64,000 bases of DNA, taken from the NCBI RefSeq assembly GCF_002234675.1, contig NC_019880.2, positions 16,791,756-16,855,755 on the forward strand, given 5' to 3'. The notes below the pieces were generated by a model. The model ran no database searches. It was not told where the DNA came from and saw nothing but the letters and a program-made list of their open reading frames with translations. Source of the stretch: Oryzias latipes (Eukaryota > Chordata > Actinopteri > Beloniformes > Adrianichthyidae). Shown here in pieces: positions 1 through 20,295 of this stretch. Every line of letters starts with the position of its first letter. Position 1 is the first letter of the stretch. The translations under genes were made by a program, and so were the position numbers.

Positions 1-1558
1 GACTGGCTATGGATACCGACTCAGAAATGGGGCCAACATCAGTCACCTCCTCTACATGGATGACATCAAGCTATAGAGCGAGCGTGACATTGACTCCCTG
101 ATCCACACCACCAGGATCTACAGTACTGACATTGGGATGTCATTCGGGCTCGAGAAATGCAGCCGGATGGTGACAAAGAGAGGCAAGGTAGTCCACACAG
201 GAGGGGTCTCACTCCCACAAGGAACAATAGCAGACATTGAGGACAGTTACAAGTACCTTGGAATTCCGCAGGCAAATGTCAACCTGGAGCAGGCAACAAG
301 GAAAGCTGCAACAGCTAAATACCTCCAACGAGTAAGGCAAGTCCCGAGAAGCCAGCTCAACGGCAAAAATAAGACCCGGGCAATAAACAGCTTCGCACTG
401 CCAGTTATCAGATACCCTGCAGGAATAATAGGATGGCCAAAGGAAGAGATACAGACCACGGATGTTAAAACACGAAAGCTCCTCACCATGCATGGAGGGT
501 TCCATCCCAAATCCAGCACCCTGAGACTGTATGCTAGTGGCAAGGAAGAAGGCCGAGGACTAGTGAGCGTAGAAGCCACTATCCAGGATGAAACATCCAA
601 GATCCATGAGTACATCAAGCTCAAGGCCCCAACTGACAGTGTGCTCAGTGAATGTCTCAGGCAATGGAGAGCAGAGGATACAGTGCTGGAGGACAGATCC
701 TCATGGGAGGACAAACCCCTGCATGGGATGTACCACCGGACCATAACTGAAGTGGCGGATATCAAGAAGTCCTACCAATGGCTAGAAAAGGCTGGCCTAC
801 AGGACAGCACTGAAGCGCTCATCCTGGCAGCTCAGGAACAAGCCCTGAGCACCAGAGCGATAGAGGCTCAGATCTACCACACCAGACAGGAGCCAAGGTG
901 TAGGCTGTGCAAAGAGACGCCTGAAACAATCCAGCACATAACTGCAGGGTGTAAGATGCTGGCAGGGAAAGCATACATGGAGCGCCACAATCAAGTGGCT
1001 GGAATAATATACAGGAACATGTGTGCTGAATATGAACTGGAAACCCCACGGTCAAGATGGGAAACACCTCTGAAGGTGGTAGAGAATGAGAGGGCAAAGA
1101 TCCTGTGGGACTTCCAGATCCAGACTGATAGGATGGTAATGGCAAACCAATCAGACATTGTAGTGGTGGATAAAGAACAGAGGAAAGCCGTTGTGGTGGA
1201 TGTGGCAGTGCCAAGCGATGGGAACATCAGGAAGAAGGAACATGAGAAACTGGAGAAATACCAGGGACTCAGAGAGGTACTGGAGAAAGCATGGGAAGTG
1301 AAGGTGACAGTGGTGCCTGTGGTAATTGGAGCACTCAGGGCAGTAACCCCCAAGCTGGAGGAGTGGCTACAACAGATACCTGGAAAGACCTCAGACCTCT
1401 CAGTCCAGAAAAGCGCAGTGCTAGGAACAGCTAAGATACTGCAGGACCCTCAAGCTCCCAGGCCTCTGGTAGAGGACCCAAGCTTGGAGGAAAAACCACC
1501 CGGGGAGGGTGAGAGGGGTGTTCATTTTAATAGAAAAGAAATAAGCAGACCTGGTTAA
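1..1558 (+). mobile_element. 3' part of an RLE-type LINE (Rex6 / Dong-R4-like)
   Basis: The copy enters from the left edge, so its 5' part is outside the window. The same frame runs from base 2: the reverse-transcriptase catalytic box YMDD is at 53-64, followed by a TAG at 74-76, then an open frame from 137 to 1558 (473 codons). Downstream of the RT come a thumb-like region, a Cys-rich motif (CRLC then HITAGC, about residues 255-272) and an SDIVVVD ... VVVDVAVP block resembling a restriction-like endonuclease PD-D core. The RT, then zinc motif, then RLE order is that of R2/R4/Dong/Rex6 LINEs. The in-frame TAG just after YMDD makes this copy defective for a full ORF, although the downstream frame is long and intact, which suggests a fairly young insertion. 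The exact 3' end is uncertain; about 1510-1560 is my estimate. It is not a host gene. Confidence 0.85.
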
Positions 1559-2351
1559 TTGCATACACTTGTGTTTAATTAAAAAGAAATACTAACACAC
1601 AAACCTCACAAGCTGCATCTGGTCTTATTAGCACCATTAGTATATAATGGATACATTAAACTGTCACTATAGGAATTTGAGCCTTGATCATGGAAGGAAA
1701 GCTATACTGTATAAGTGTACAGCAAAATAATTGCTATTTTATGTATTCATCAAGTTCACAATGTTTAATGAATATTCCAAGATCAGAAAAAACATGCTTT
1801 TTTAAAGTACTTTCCCCCACCCCAAGTATTTTTACTTGTCATTATTTGAAAATGTAAAAATAGTATTTTCACCTCTGTATATAGTAGGGAAATAGTGTGT
1901 TTGGTGATTTTGTCTCCCATTGGTGACAGTCTTTACTGTAATAAATCATCACAGGTTGGAGAGCCTGTGTTTAATCTTTTTGAATGCTAGCACATTTGTA
2001 ACGATCACGCATTTGTGTGTAAGCAGCAGAACTGAGGTGTGTTGTAATTATAAAAAAAACCTGGTAATCCTCAAAACCAAGTTGCTCAAACTTAAAGATG
2101 ACCATGCTTAATGGCTTTGCAAAACTCAAATTTGATCTGAAAGATCTTATATGCAGATCAGTTTAATGTAGCATACTCTTAGAGCAGACACCAACTGACT
2201 ACTGGAGCACAGCCCACCGCCATAGGTGGTACAAACAAGGTCATTAGCAACAGCCATCTTTGGCGACATTTCAAATTAAAGCCACATCCTCACACAGTTC
2301 TGCTGATCATTACACAAATGGATATTCCTGTTCAATGTGGATCCATTTTAC

Positions 2352-2598
2352 TAGCTCGATGGCCTTGTGGTAGAGTGTCCGCCCTGAGAAGGAAGGTTGT
2401 GTGTTCAAATCCAAGCAAAAGACCCCAAAAATGGGACCCATTGCTTCCCTGATTGACACTCATCATTAAGGGGTTAAATGGTTCTTGGGTGTGGCTGTGT
2501 GCAGCTCCCCAAGGGATGAGTCAACTGCAGAGAACAAGTTTCACTCACCTCGCAGTGTGACAACTAACATGACTGAAAATTATCTCTACAGAAAAAAA
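2352..2598 (+). repeat. tRNA-derived SINE
   Basis: The head resembles a tRNA gene: an A-box-like stretch near 2358-2372 (TGGCCTTGTGGTAGAG) and a B-box-like stretch at 2395-2412 (GTGTTCAAATCC). A SINE body and an A-rich end follow. The body shares the phrase GTCAACTGC(A/G)GAGAACAA with the SINE at 11101-11297, so the two are related. The head is too degenerate for a functional tRNA. Confidence 0.7.
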
Positions 2599-2766
2599 AG
2601 AGAGATGACTGGATGAACAGTCTGTACCGTTAATTCTAAGACTTGAAAACATATAGTCAACATGAATATTTTATTGTCACGTTAATAAATAACTTTTAGG
2701 GACTCAATAACAGGAAGTTGTTGTTTCTGCATTCTCAACGACGAGGCATTATGAAATAAACTTCTA

Positions 2767-2772
2767 TTTATT
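2767..2772 (-). terminator. Candidate ppie polyadenylation signal
   Basis: The minus strand reads AATAAA here, about 440 bases after the ppie stop. A second AATAAA at 2670-2675 is equally possible. I cannot tell which is used. Confidence 0.3.
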
Positions 2773-3210
2773 TTGTTCACAAGATTAAAGCTGAAATCTC
2801 AGCATTAGAGACTTAAGTAAAACTTGAGTTTTACTTTGTGTAAATCCAAGTCCCTGTCTTTGTAGAAAAGAGATCGAATGCCAATTTCCTCACTCTGTGT
2901 TATTTATGATGCATTGTTGCTTTTAAACGTTATTTTCCATTTCAGATAACTGCTGACTTTCTCTTATTTAACTTTTGAAACACATTTTAGTTATTTTAAA
3001 AATTCAAAAAAACAACCTAAAAAATGTTTCTTGTGTTGATTATCCATACATGACAAACTTCAACTTCTCCTTTCTTTATAAAAAGTATTTAATGAAATAT
3101 TTACAGGACAGAAGATGCCAATTCAAACATACAAAAGCCCAGAACCCCCGTCTGTTGCTCTCAAATGAAGATTTCTGCACGCAAACACAAAGCCATGGTT
3201 TGGTTTTCAT

Positions 3211-6200
3211 TCACACGTATTCGCCGCAGTCTGAGATGATCACCTTCTGCTTGGGTTTGCCATCTTTTGTTCCCTGAGCCTGCAACCAAAGCAGAAGAAT
3301 TTACACGAGACATTACATTTTTAATAAATCCTAAAATCACAACGTTTGCCACTGCAGCGTTCTTTATAAATCTAGAATGTTACATTTATTTAATCCTCTG
3401 AACTAAATTCTTTTTTATTTTTGTAAACTGAACAGATCAAAAGTGCAATAATGTTACGTTTCGTTAAGGTTATATGGACACCCCACTATGATTTTAATTG
3501 CGTTCATAGAGAAGTTTGCTTTTTAAAGGGTGACAGAAAAACAACTGAGCCTCCATAATTAAGAAGAGAATGTGACAACATGGGTTTCTCCAGTGAGCAG
3601 AACACTCATTTACTGAAGCTTCAACACTAAAAGAAGTTGCAGAAAACCATAAAATATGGAAAGTTGTGCAGAGAAAGAAGTGATCTTCTATGCAAACTGT
3701 CCCCATGCAGGGAAACTTTGCATAAATCACTGCAGACGTGTCATAACTTAACATGGATGAAGCTCGTGGTTCGTACTGTACCTCCATTGCTCGGACCACG
3801 TCCATCCCCTCCACCAGCTCTCCAAACACCACGTGTTTGCCATCCAGCCAGTCTGTCTTGTCATTCGTGATGAAGAACTGAGATCCGTTTGTGTTTGGTC
3901 CAGAGTTGGCCATGGAGAGCTGCCCTGTGCACACAAGACACAAGCTTTTACTCAGAAATCCCCCAAATCCTGCTGATGTCCCCAAACCAGGATGCTCACC
4001 TGGAGCCGTGTGTTTGAGGACGAAGTTTTCATCGTCAAACTTTCGCCCGTAGATGGACTTCCCGCCAGTGCCGTTGTGGTTGGTGAAGTCGCCCCCTTGA
4101 CACATGAACTGAGGTATAATGCGATGGAAGCTGCTTCCCTTGTAGCCGAAGCCTTTCTCATGTGTGCACAAACAGCGGAAATTCTCTTGATAAAAAATAG
4201 AGAAAGCAAATATTATTTACAAAAAGAGTAACTACAAAGGAAATCAGGGCTTTGTTTATCTATCAGTAGGAGTATGTTTGCAGAATTTTCCCCAAAGACT
4301 TCACTTTAATTCCACACATTCATTGACAACAGAAAAATACAGGTAGCTGGTGCAAAAAAATGCAACAATGGCCGCTCAGCTCGCTGAAGTTTAGCACTGT
4401 AGAAATGGTGTTACTGCAGGAAAACTATTGTGAAAGAACATTCTTTCCTCTTGCTGCACCCTCCGCTCATTGTCTGAACTGGACTTGTGGGTTTATCCCG
4501 TAAAACAAACTCTCAGGCAGAGGAACAGCCTTTTCTACCTGCTTCAGTTTTTAACCCTTTACCTGCAACTGTAGCACTTCTTTGGAACAATCGTTATCAT
4601 ACCTCAGCCAGTTTCCAGAAATCTAGAAAATGTATATGTATATAAACATGCGAGGAGTCACTTTTTGACTGATGGACGGGGAGCTGAGAGGCTGTTACTT
4701 TTGTCCTTTTGTGAGACATGGTACATATTACAGAAATGTCTAAATAATGCTATTTAGATCCTTTAAAGTGAAGGATTGCTGCTGCAATTTCCATATGGTG
4801 AAAGTCCCTATATTTGTTTGAAACATGACTTTTTAATGTGTAGTTGTGGTTTTGCCATTTCTCTCCAACAGGGGTCTCGGTTATGTCATATATTGTAAGA
4901 CCACAGCCCCAGACTAAAAAAAAAAATAGGATATGAAATCTCAATATGTTCAGGTCCTGTCTCAAATCAGAATTGGGGAGTAGGTTTATTTTTTATTATA
5001 AAAACAGAAAGAAAAACATTTTTTGAATAATTTATAAAGAATTTAGAAGACTGATATTATATTCAAAGTAAATAGAGTGTGCATCAGCAACCTCAAAGAG
5101 AGACTAAAGGACACAGTGGGGTTAAATGGTGTTTAGTCGGCTACCAATTGGTCAAGTTCTTCTACCTAAGAAGATGAGAGGCTGTCATTTTCATCATAGG
5201 TATACCTCAACTATGAGAAACAAAATTAGAAGAAAAAAAAAATCACATTTCTTGAGAATTTAATTGTAAATTATTGATTTTTTTCCTTCAATTTGTCTTT
5301 CATAGTTGAGGTATACCTATGATGAAAATGACAGGCTTCTCTCATCTTTTTAAGTGGGAGAGCTTGCACAATAGTAGCTGACTGAATACATTTTTGCCCC
5401 TACTGCAAATGTTTGCACTTTTTTAGAAGAATGTTAATATTTGCTTCATCTTTTGGTTGAGTGTGCAGACCTGCAGTCATCGGAACGATGTCCGCCCGCA
5501 GGAGGAAGCGCAGTCTTCCTGCTGCTTTGTTCCCAATCTTGATGTCCATGTAGACCTGTGGATTTACTCGGCTCTTTTTAGCCTGTGGCTCCCCCTGCAA
5601 AATCAGAAAAATGCATTTATCATATTTTTATTGCCTACACAAAGCCCTGCAAAAATGAATAAATAAATGAAAAATAGTCCTACAAATGTTTTTTTTTTTA
5701 ACTTTATCTCTCAACCGTTATGGAAGTAATTTCTGCTCAAATGCTGTAAAGGATTTCTGATTCCCTTTGTTGTTCAAATGCGCCAAGACTTTCCAAATAA
5801 ACCCACACACCCAGATAATTTACTCATTTAGTGCATTTAATAAGAAACCTGCTTCCTCCAGTGAATCAATTTTAATTCTAATTTTATTACTGTTATGCGA
5901 GTGATAAAGTTGGTTTCTCTAATTGGGAGAGTGGATCAATCAAACTAATCTAAATGAGGATTACTAAGAAAATGCAGATTTCTCTGGATTGTAAACACAA
6001 ACCTGCTTTTTTGATGAGTCACGTTTTGATGTGTTTTTATATAAATTAGACAGATTTTCACTCCTGACATGACATTTCATCATTCACTGTACATTTTACA
6101 CTCTTCATTTTTAGTCTTACACTGACGCAACAATATTTCACCAAAACCTGCTTTTCTCAGTGAAAAAATAAAATAAAGGCCCTCTAACGGGTCTGTACAT

Positions 6201-7592
6201 TTAAATTTATTGAACTATACTCTAAAAATTAAGATTTAAAGAGAAAAAAAGATTGCTCATTTACTACATGTTTATGCAGTGACCTTATACCTTAAATATC
6301 TAGAATCTAATTCCCTGAATAAACTGAGTGTCCTGAAAACAAAACAAAAAGTTCTCACCTCCTGTGTTTTGCTGGGTGCCTCTCCTGCTGCTACCGCCTC
6401 AGCCTCGGCTTCCTCCAAGGTTTTCCCCGAAAACTTCTTCAGCCAGTCGTCATCCGACCACACTGAACACAAAAACAAGAGTTACAGGTCAAAACCACAT
6501 CATAAAAAACAAAGCAGATTTTAAGAATCTTCTTCTATGATTACCTGGTCGAGAAGAACCCTCTTTGATTCTCATGGGCTTAGCGATGTTCACTCGGATA
6601 GTCCGTCCAAAAAGTTCAGACTCATTCTGGCAGCAAAAAAAAGCTACAATTTAAACCCAATCTTTTTAAAGAATAAGAAGAACTGTTAGTCACTTACCAT
6701 GTTATCAATAGCTGCTGCTGCATCCTGAAGGAAAGACAGTGATGAGAAAGGGATGCATTCAAGAAAATAAAAGCTCACTTTTGTTAAAGATTCACCGATA
6801 CAACTCTGGGTTATTTTCAAATTAATATGATCAAATCAAAGAGTTTGATTTGCACTTTAAAAAAAACAACAAATAAAAGTTTTTCTTGTTGGTTTGGTGA
6901 ATCTATAACGTTTTTCAAGTGAATACCTTTTAAAAAATGAGTTTTCTGAATCCATCCTTTGTGCCATCAATAATTCAATTCAAAAGGAGAAAACTTTAAA
7001 AGCACAAACCTCTGCCAGCTCAAACTCAATGAACCCAAAGCCTCTGTGCTTTTCTAAAATGTAAGCACAAAAAATACTTAAATGATCAGGGTTTTTTTTT
7101 TGTTTTTTTGTTATATGATTATAAAATAAAACTTGATCTGACCTGTTTCATAATCCAGGGGTATCTGGATGTCTGTGATGTCTCCAAAGGGAATAAAGGC
7201 TGCGTGTAAAACCTTCTCATCCACCTCCTCCGCCAAACCACCTGGAGGAAGCAGCAGCGCAAACACTCAACACTCAATGCTTCATCTTCGTACTTTTGAA
7301 TGAACACATCGTACATTAACCAGGATGTTAAAGTCGAAAACAGTGAGCTCTGTATGAGTTGGCTTAGCAGCATGTGATGGTTTCTATAAGACCGGAATAC
7401 AACGTTGACTCGCCTTGGTTTTCCCCGCATAAATGGTAAAAAAAAGTTTTTATAGAAGGAATTAGCATAAAAGAGCTTTTAATTTCTGTTTTAGTTCAGA
7501 GTGGAGTGTAACTTGATCGGTCTGACATTCATAGTTAATTTAAAAAGTTATCATTACTTACCGACATACAGAACCCTTTTATTCGACGCCAT
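3211..7592 (-). CDS. ppie: Peptidyl-prolyl cis-trans isomerase E (cyclophilin 33)
   Basis: Nuclear cyclophilin with an N-terminal RNA-binding domain. In the known family it works in the spliceosome and with MLL/KMT2A. Coding exons, in order: 7562-7592, 7143-7241, 7010-7053, 6698-6724, 6545-6626, 6359-6462, 5471-5594, 4000-4185, 3782-3924, 3211-3279. They sum to 909 nt, 302 aa (human 301). Residues 1-80 form the RRM ([22 protein letters not shown]). The linker carries [20 protein letters not shown]. The cyclophilin fold fills the C-terminal half, with [15 protein letters not shown] holding the active-site Arg/Phe/Gln, NGSQFF, and [10 protein letters not shown] with the Trp/His pair. It ends CGEYV like human PPIE. 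All introns are GT-AG and phases close. Exon 4 is a 27-nt microexon coding DAAAAIDNM. The start [12 protein letters not shown] matches the family. An intron contains the fold-back at 5166-5353. Confidence 0.96.
5166..5353. mobile_element. Fold-back MITE-like element in a ppie intron
   Basis: Two inverted arms flank an AT-rich loop at 5217-5299. The core arms 5183-5216 and 5300-5333 are perfect reverse complements over 34 bases, beginning TGTCATTTTCATCATAGG. Weaker pairing continues outward through a GATGAGAG stretch. The arm sequence resembles a fold-back repeat, perhaps Tc1-related, that I recall from other fish genomes; that family link is from memory. Confidence 0.8.
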
Positions 7593-8423
7593 ATTGGATT
7601 CTAGATGTTGAACTTTAACCTCGGCCTCTGATTGGTGGAATCAAAAGGAAGCCCGCCTCTTCAACTATCCACAGCGCCCTCTATTGGTCATATTTAGGTC
7701 CAGCAACTGATCTATAGAGCCAATGACCGTCAATATGACTCTTTTCAAACACATTTGTGAAATGTGCCAGAGTTTTCAGATGAAAACAATCATATTTGTC
7801 GTTTTGGCTTTTTGTCTTTTTTGTTTTTTAAATGGAAATACCTAACTATGTTTTAAAAATAAAACAAAACAGCTCAGTGGTTTCAAATATAATATATACT
7901 TTATGTATCACAATAATTTTTGGACAGCTAAAATACACTAATGTTATGTAATTTTTGCTTTAGAGTTTTGTTGTTATAATGCTGCTAAATCCCTTTAAAC
8001 TGTTTTTACTTTCAAATTATTTTTTATCTTATTGTTCCATAAATTTTCTGTATTTCTAAACTGATTTACTGTTGAGGGTTACCTGGCAGAGAAAGTGGGA
8101 AAAGGTTGAGAAGCACTGCTTTTAGTGACCCAGCAGTCCTCACCTTCTTCTTACGGAAACCCAACCATGTTTTAACTAAGGTTTTATACTTTTTATCTGA
8201 AACAAAACCCTAAGGGCACAATTTTACCCCACTCCCTTTGTAGCACTAGAGTTGTAAAGCACAATACATTGTGTTTCACTACAAACAATAACATTATAAT
8301 TCACTGATGAAAGCTGTGTTTATGGCCGATTCAGAAGAACAGGTCAACAGCTAAAAAAGATCAACATTTTTAAATGTAAATTCTCACTTACAGAGAATTT
8401 TTGGTAGTTTGTTCCAAATGATA
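7593..8423. promoter_or_regulatory. ppie upstream region
   Basis: The ppie start codon is at 7592. Immediately upstream on the minus strand are the ppie 5' leader and an inverted CCAAT motif (ATTGG on the plus strand near 7593 and 7631). No TATA box is obvious, which fits a housekeeping promoter. From about 7740 to 8423 the sequence is AT-rich and I recognise nothing. Confidence 0.45.
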
Positions 8424-9232
8424 CATCCAAACCATCCATTTCCCAAACCCATCGAATCTCGTTTGGTTTCACTCTGTTGCTGGAGCCTATCCCAGACACT
8501 GTTGGGCAAAAGGGGGGTGCACCCTGGACATGTCACCAGCCTGTCACAAGGCCACACACACTCACATTCACACCTAAGGGACAATTCAGAATTGAATCGG
8601 TTAGTTCAAAAGGGGCCCAAGTCCAAGAGGTTTTTTTTTCAGGAAATGATTTTAATTGCATAGCTTAAAGGGAGGCAACACCAAATGATTAATACTTTAC
8701 CCAGATTTAGCACCAGCTCATAGCTTACAAATGCTATAATATGAAGCACCTCATTTTTATAATTTCAGAGGACTAGCAAACTAAAGTCTCTGGACTTGGG
8801 CACTTCTTGTATTAAACAGGGGCGTTGCCATATTGGATAACTAGTGCTGCCATCAATGGGATAAAACTAAACCCATACAATAGAGGCCCAAGTTCAGGAA
8901 TTTTGCACTTAATGCATTTTAAATGTCAAGCATAGTCAATACATTACAACAGACTTGGGACTTTTTTGCACATAATCATATAGCTTTTCCCTTGAAGACC
9001 ATAAAACATATAATATCTCTATTTTGAAAAATTGTGGACTTGGGCCCCTTTTGAACTAACCGATTGCCAAATCAATTGCCAACAAACCATGAAGCACATT
9101 TTTGGGCTATGGGAGGAAACTGAGAAAACCCAACCATGCACTGGGAGAACATGGAAACTCCACACAGAATAGTCACATCCAGAGTTGTCTTGAAGTGAGG
9201 CGAGTGCTAACCACTACACCACAGTGCAATTG
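8424..9232 (-). repeat. tRNA-headed SINE-like repeat, split by a MITE
   Basis: The two halves, 8424-8594 and 9066-9232, join into one repeat of a type common in teleosts. The left half carries CATCCATTTCCCAAACCC, GGAGCCTATCCCAG and CACACTCACATTCACACCTA. The right half carries CTATGGGAGGAAACTGAG, GGGAGAACATGGAAACTCC and AACCACTACACCAC. Read on the minus strand the last part resembles a tRNA head (A-box GTGTAGTGGTTAGCAC). The copy is diverged and inactive. Confidence 0.7.
8595..9065. mobile_element. MITE with 31-bp perfect terminal inverted repeats
   Basis: The ends 8595-8625 and 9035-9065 are perfect reverse complements (AATCGGTTAGTTCAAAAGG at the left end). The 471-bp element interrupts the SINE above. 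A candidate target duplication is ATTG, at 8591-8594 and 9063-9066; it overlaps the arms, so the exact border is unsure. Variants of the tip motif GGACTTGGGC recur inside near 8791, 8884 and 8953. There is no ORF, so it is non-autonomous. The superfamily is not recognised. Confidence 0.85.
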
Positions 9233-9911
9233 GCACCTTCAAAACATTTAGATCATAGAGCAATGTGGAATGTCTGCCAGACTTAATTTCCTCTACTTGA
9301 TTTTTTACTTCCAATAAATCATTTTGAGGTTTGTGTAAGTGATTTAAAGAAAAACATCTTGATTTTAAATCCTCTGAAAAAGGTGAAGTTTGTCTATTTA
9401 AATGACATTTGCGGGGTGGGGGGAGTACTCTAAAGTCATAAAAACAGCTTGTTAAGACTAATTTAATTATTTTCTAGAAAGAGCATTCATACGCTACTTT
9501 TTTTTTTGGATCCACTGAAAATTCCATCAAGACACTAACAAAAAACTAAAATAGCACTGCTCTGGCTTGCCTGAAATCTAAAGCTATCACTCAGACAAAT
9601 GTGAACATGGGAAAACTTTTATTTTGAAAATATTTATTTTTATTAATTCAAATTCTTGTTTCAAAATCTTAACAAAACTAAAATACATCTTTGTGCTCTT
9701 TTGATCATCGGTCAGTCAACAACAGGATAAAGTAAAAATAAAAGCTTTTTTTTTCTTTAAAGCAAAATATGAAGTAAAAACAATGTGAGCAATCATCAAG
9801 AAGAATGATTATATATATAAATTTTAAAACTAGAATACTGGTTTAACTCTGTCAAGAGTAAAATACCTTAGACAACAAAATAAAAGACAACTAAGCCCAA
9901 TATATAACATG
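9233..9911. other. Spacer without recognised features
   Basis: AT-rich sequence between the split SINE and the pabpc4 3' end. I see no exon, RNA gene or clear repeat. Confidence 0.4.
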
Positions 9912-9917
9912 TTTATT
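9912..9917 (-). terminator. pabpc4: Candidate pabpc4 polyadenylation signal
   Basis: The minus strand reads AATAAA (CTCAATAAACATG) about 455 bases past the pabpc4 stop, followed by a T/G-rich stretch on that strand. This is a plausible 3' end. Confidence 0.5.
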
Positions 9918-10371
9918 GAGAATACCACACACTCATTAACATGATAGGACTGAGTCCCATCAGTTTAGTCAAATGTGAAGCTTTCAAGCAAAGGCAAACT
10001 TCAAGGCTTTCCTATCAGTTTGGTTTTTTTAATGAAAATGACGTCCCTCTTTTGCCACTGAAAGAGAGTTTGTATTCAAGATAAATTTGCATTCTGATCT
10101 TGGTATTCAGTTAAAAATTATTATGGAGTTACAAAATGATCCACTTTAAGGATTTTTAAAATATTCAAGTACTTTGCAAAATTGAAAGTATTTTCCTTGG
10201 TTTTCATCATGTTTGAAGGATTTTGTAGTGTGTTCCTGTTCACCTCAGCTCGTTTACCTCTGAAAAGACACAATGATTCATTATTACTACAGCAAAATCA
10301 CAAATGCTTGAAACAGCAAGTATTACTGTTATTTATATACTTGTTAACCAGGTGTTTACGCCATCCGGTCT

Positions 10372-19923
<9,552 letters not shown>

Positions 19924-19980
19924 TTAATTAATATTTTGCTATTTTTTTAAAAGTTTAAATTTCAATATTATTGTACTCGT

Positions 19981-20044
19981 TTTTATAATGTTTTATAGCT
20001 TTTATTGTTTTTATATTGTTTTTATTTTAAGTTTTTTTTTTCCC
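19981..20044 (-). promoter_or_regulatory. pabpc4: A-rich segment in the predicted pabpc4 leader
   Basis: Read on the minus strand, this about 64-nt stretch is nearly all A with scattered T and C (for example AATATAAAAACAATAAAAGC). It lies between the predicted start site at 20095 and the ATG at 19749. PABPC1 mRNAs are known to carry an A-rich leader element that PABP binds to repress its own translation, so this is a candidate equivalent. Caveat: a possible 5' splice site (ACC/GTGAGT near 20068) could make it intronic. Confidence 0.5.
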
Positions 20045-20083
20045 GATAACAGTGAGTTAAACACTCACGGTTGATTTGTGGCC

Positions 20084-20123
20084 GGGGAAAGAGAGTGTGT
20101 CGGGGAAGCGTGGGCACTTTATA
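20084..20123 (-). promoter_or_regulatory. pabpc4: pabpc4 core promoter: TATA box and TOP-like start
   Basis: TATAAA on the minus strand at 20118-20123 is followed 28 bases downstream by CTCTCTTTCCCC (20095 to 20084). A C followed by an unbroken pyrimidine run is the mark of TOP mRNAs, a class that includes PABPC mRNAs and is translated under mTOR control. The spacing is right for TATA-directed initiation. The exact start site is inferred. Confidence 0.6.
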
Positions 20124-20149
20124 GAGGGTAGCGGCGTGGACGAAACAGT

Positions 20150-20295
20150 GACCAGGGTCAAATTTAGGAGAGGGGGCGGAGGGGGGCGGGGGGCGAGCAC
20201 GCGGCGTGTAAAAGAGAGAGCGCACTGTCCTGCCCCAACCACAGAGCTGCCCTCCCCACAGCGACACCTGCATGATAACTGAGGGGCAGGACACA
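20150..20295. promoter_or_regulatory. GC-rich, CpG-containing pabpc4 upstream region
   Basis: A GC-rich island in AT-rich surroundings with GC-box-like GGGGGCGG repeats around 20172-20195. It sits just upstream of the TATA/TOP start, as expected for a promoter-proximal element. Confidence 0.6.

Larger units (their letters stand above)
1559..3210. other. Spacer and ppie 3' untranslated region
   Basis: AT-rich sequence without a coding exon that I can support. The right part, from 3210 down to about 2650-2770, should be the ppie 3'UTR because the gene reads leftwards. A tRNA-headed SINE lies at 2352-2598. The rest, 1559-2351, shows nothing recognisable. Confidence 0.5.

Noticed and set aside
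2352-2420. Possible tRNA gene
   Set aside because: A- and B-box-like sequences are part of a SINE head; the cloverleaf does not close.
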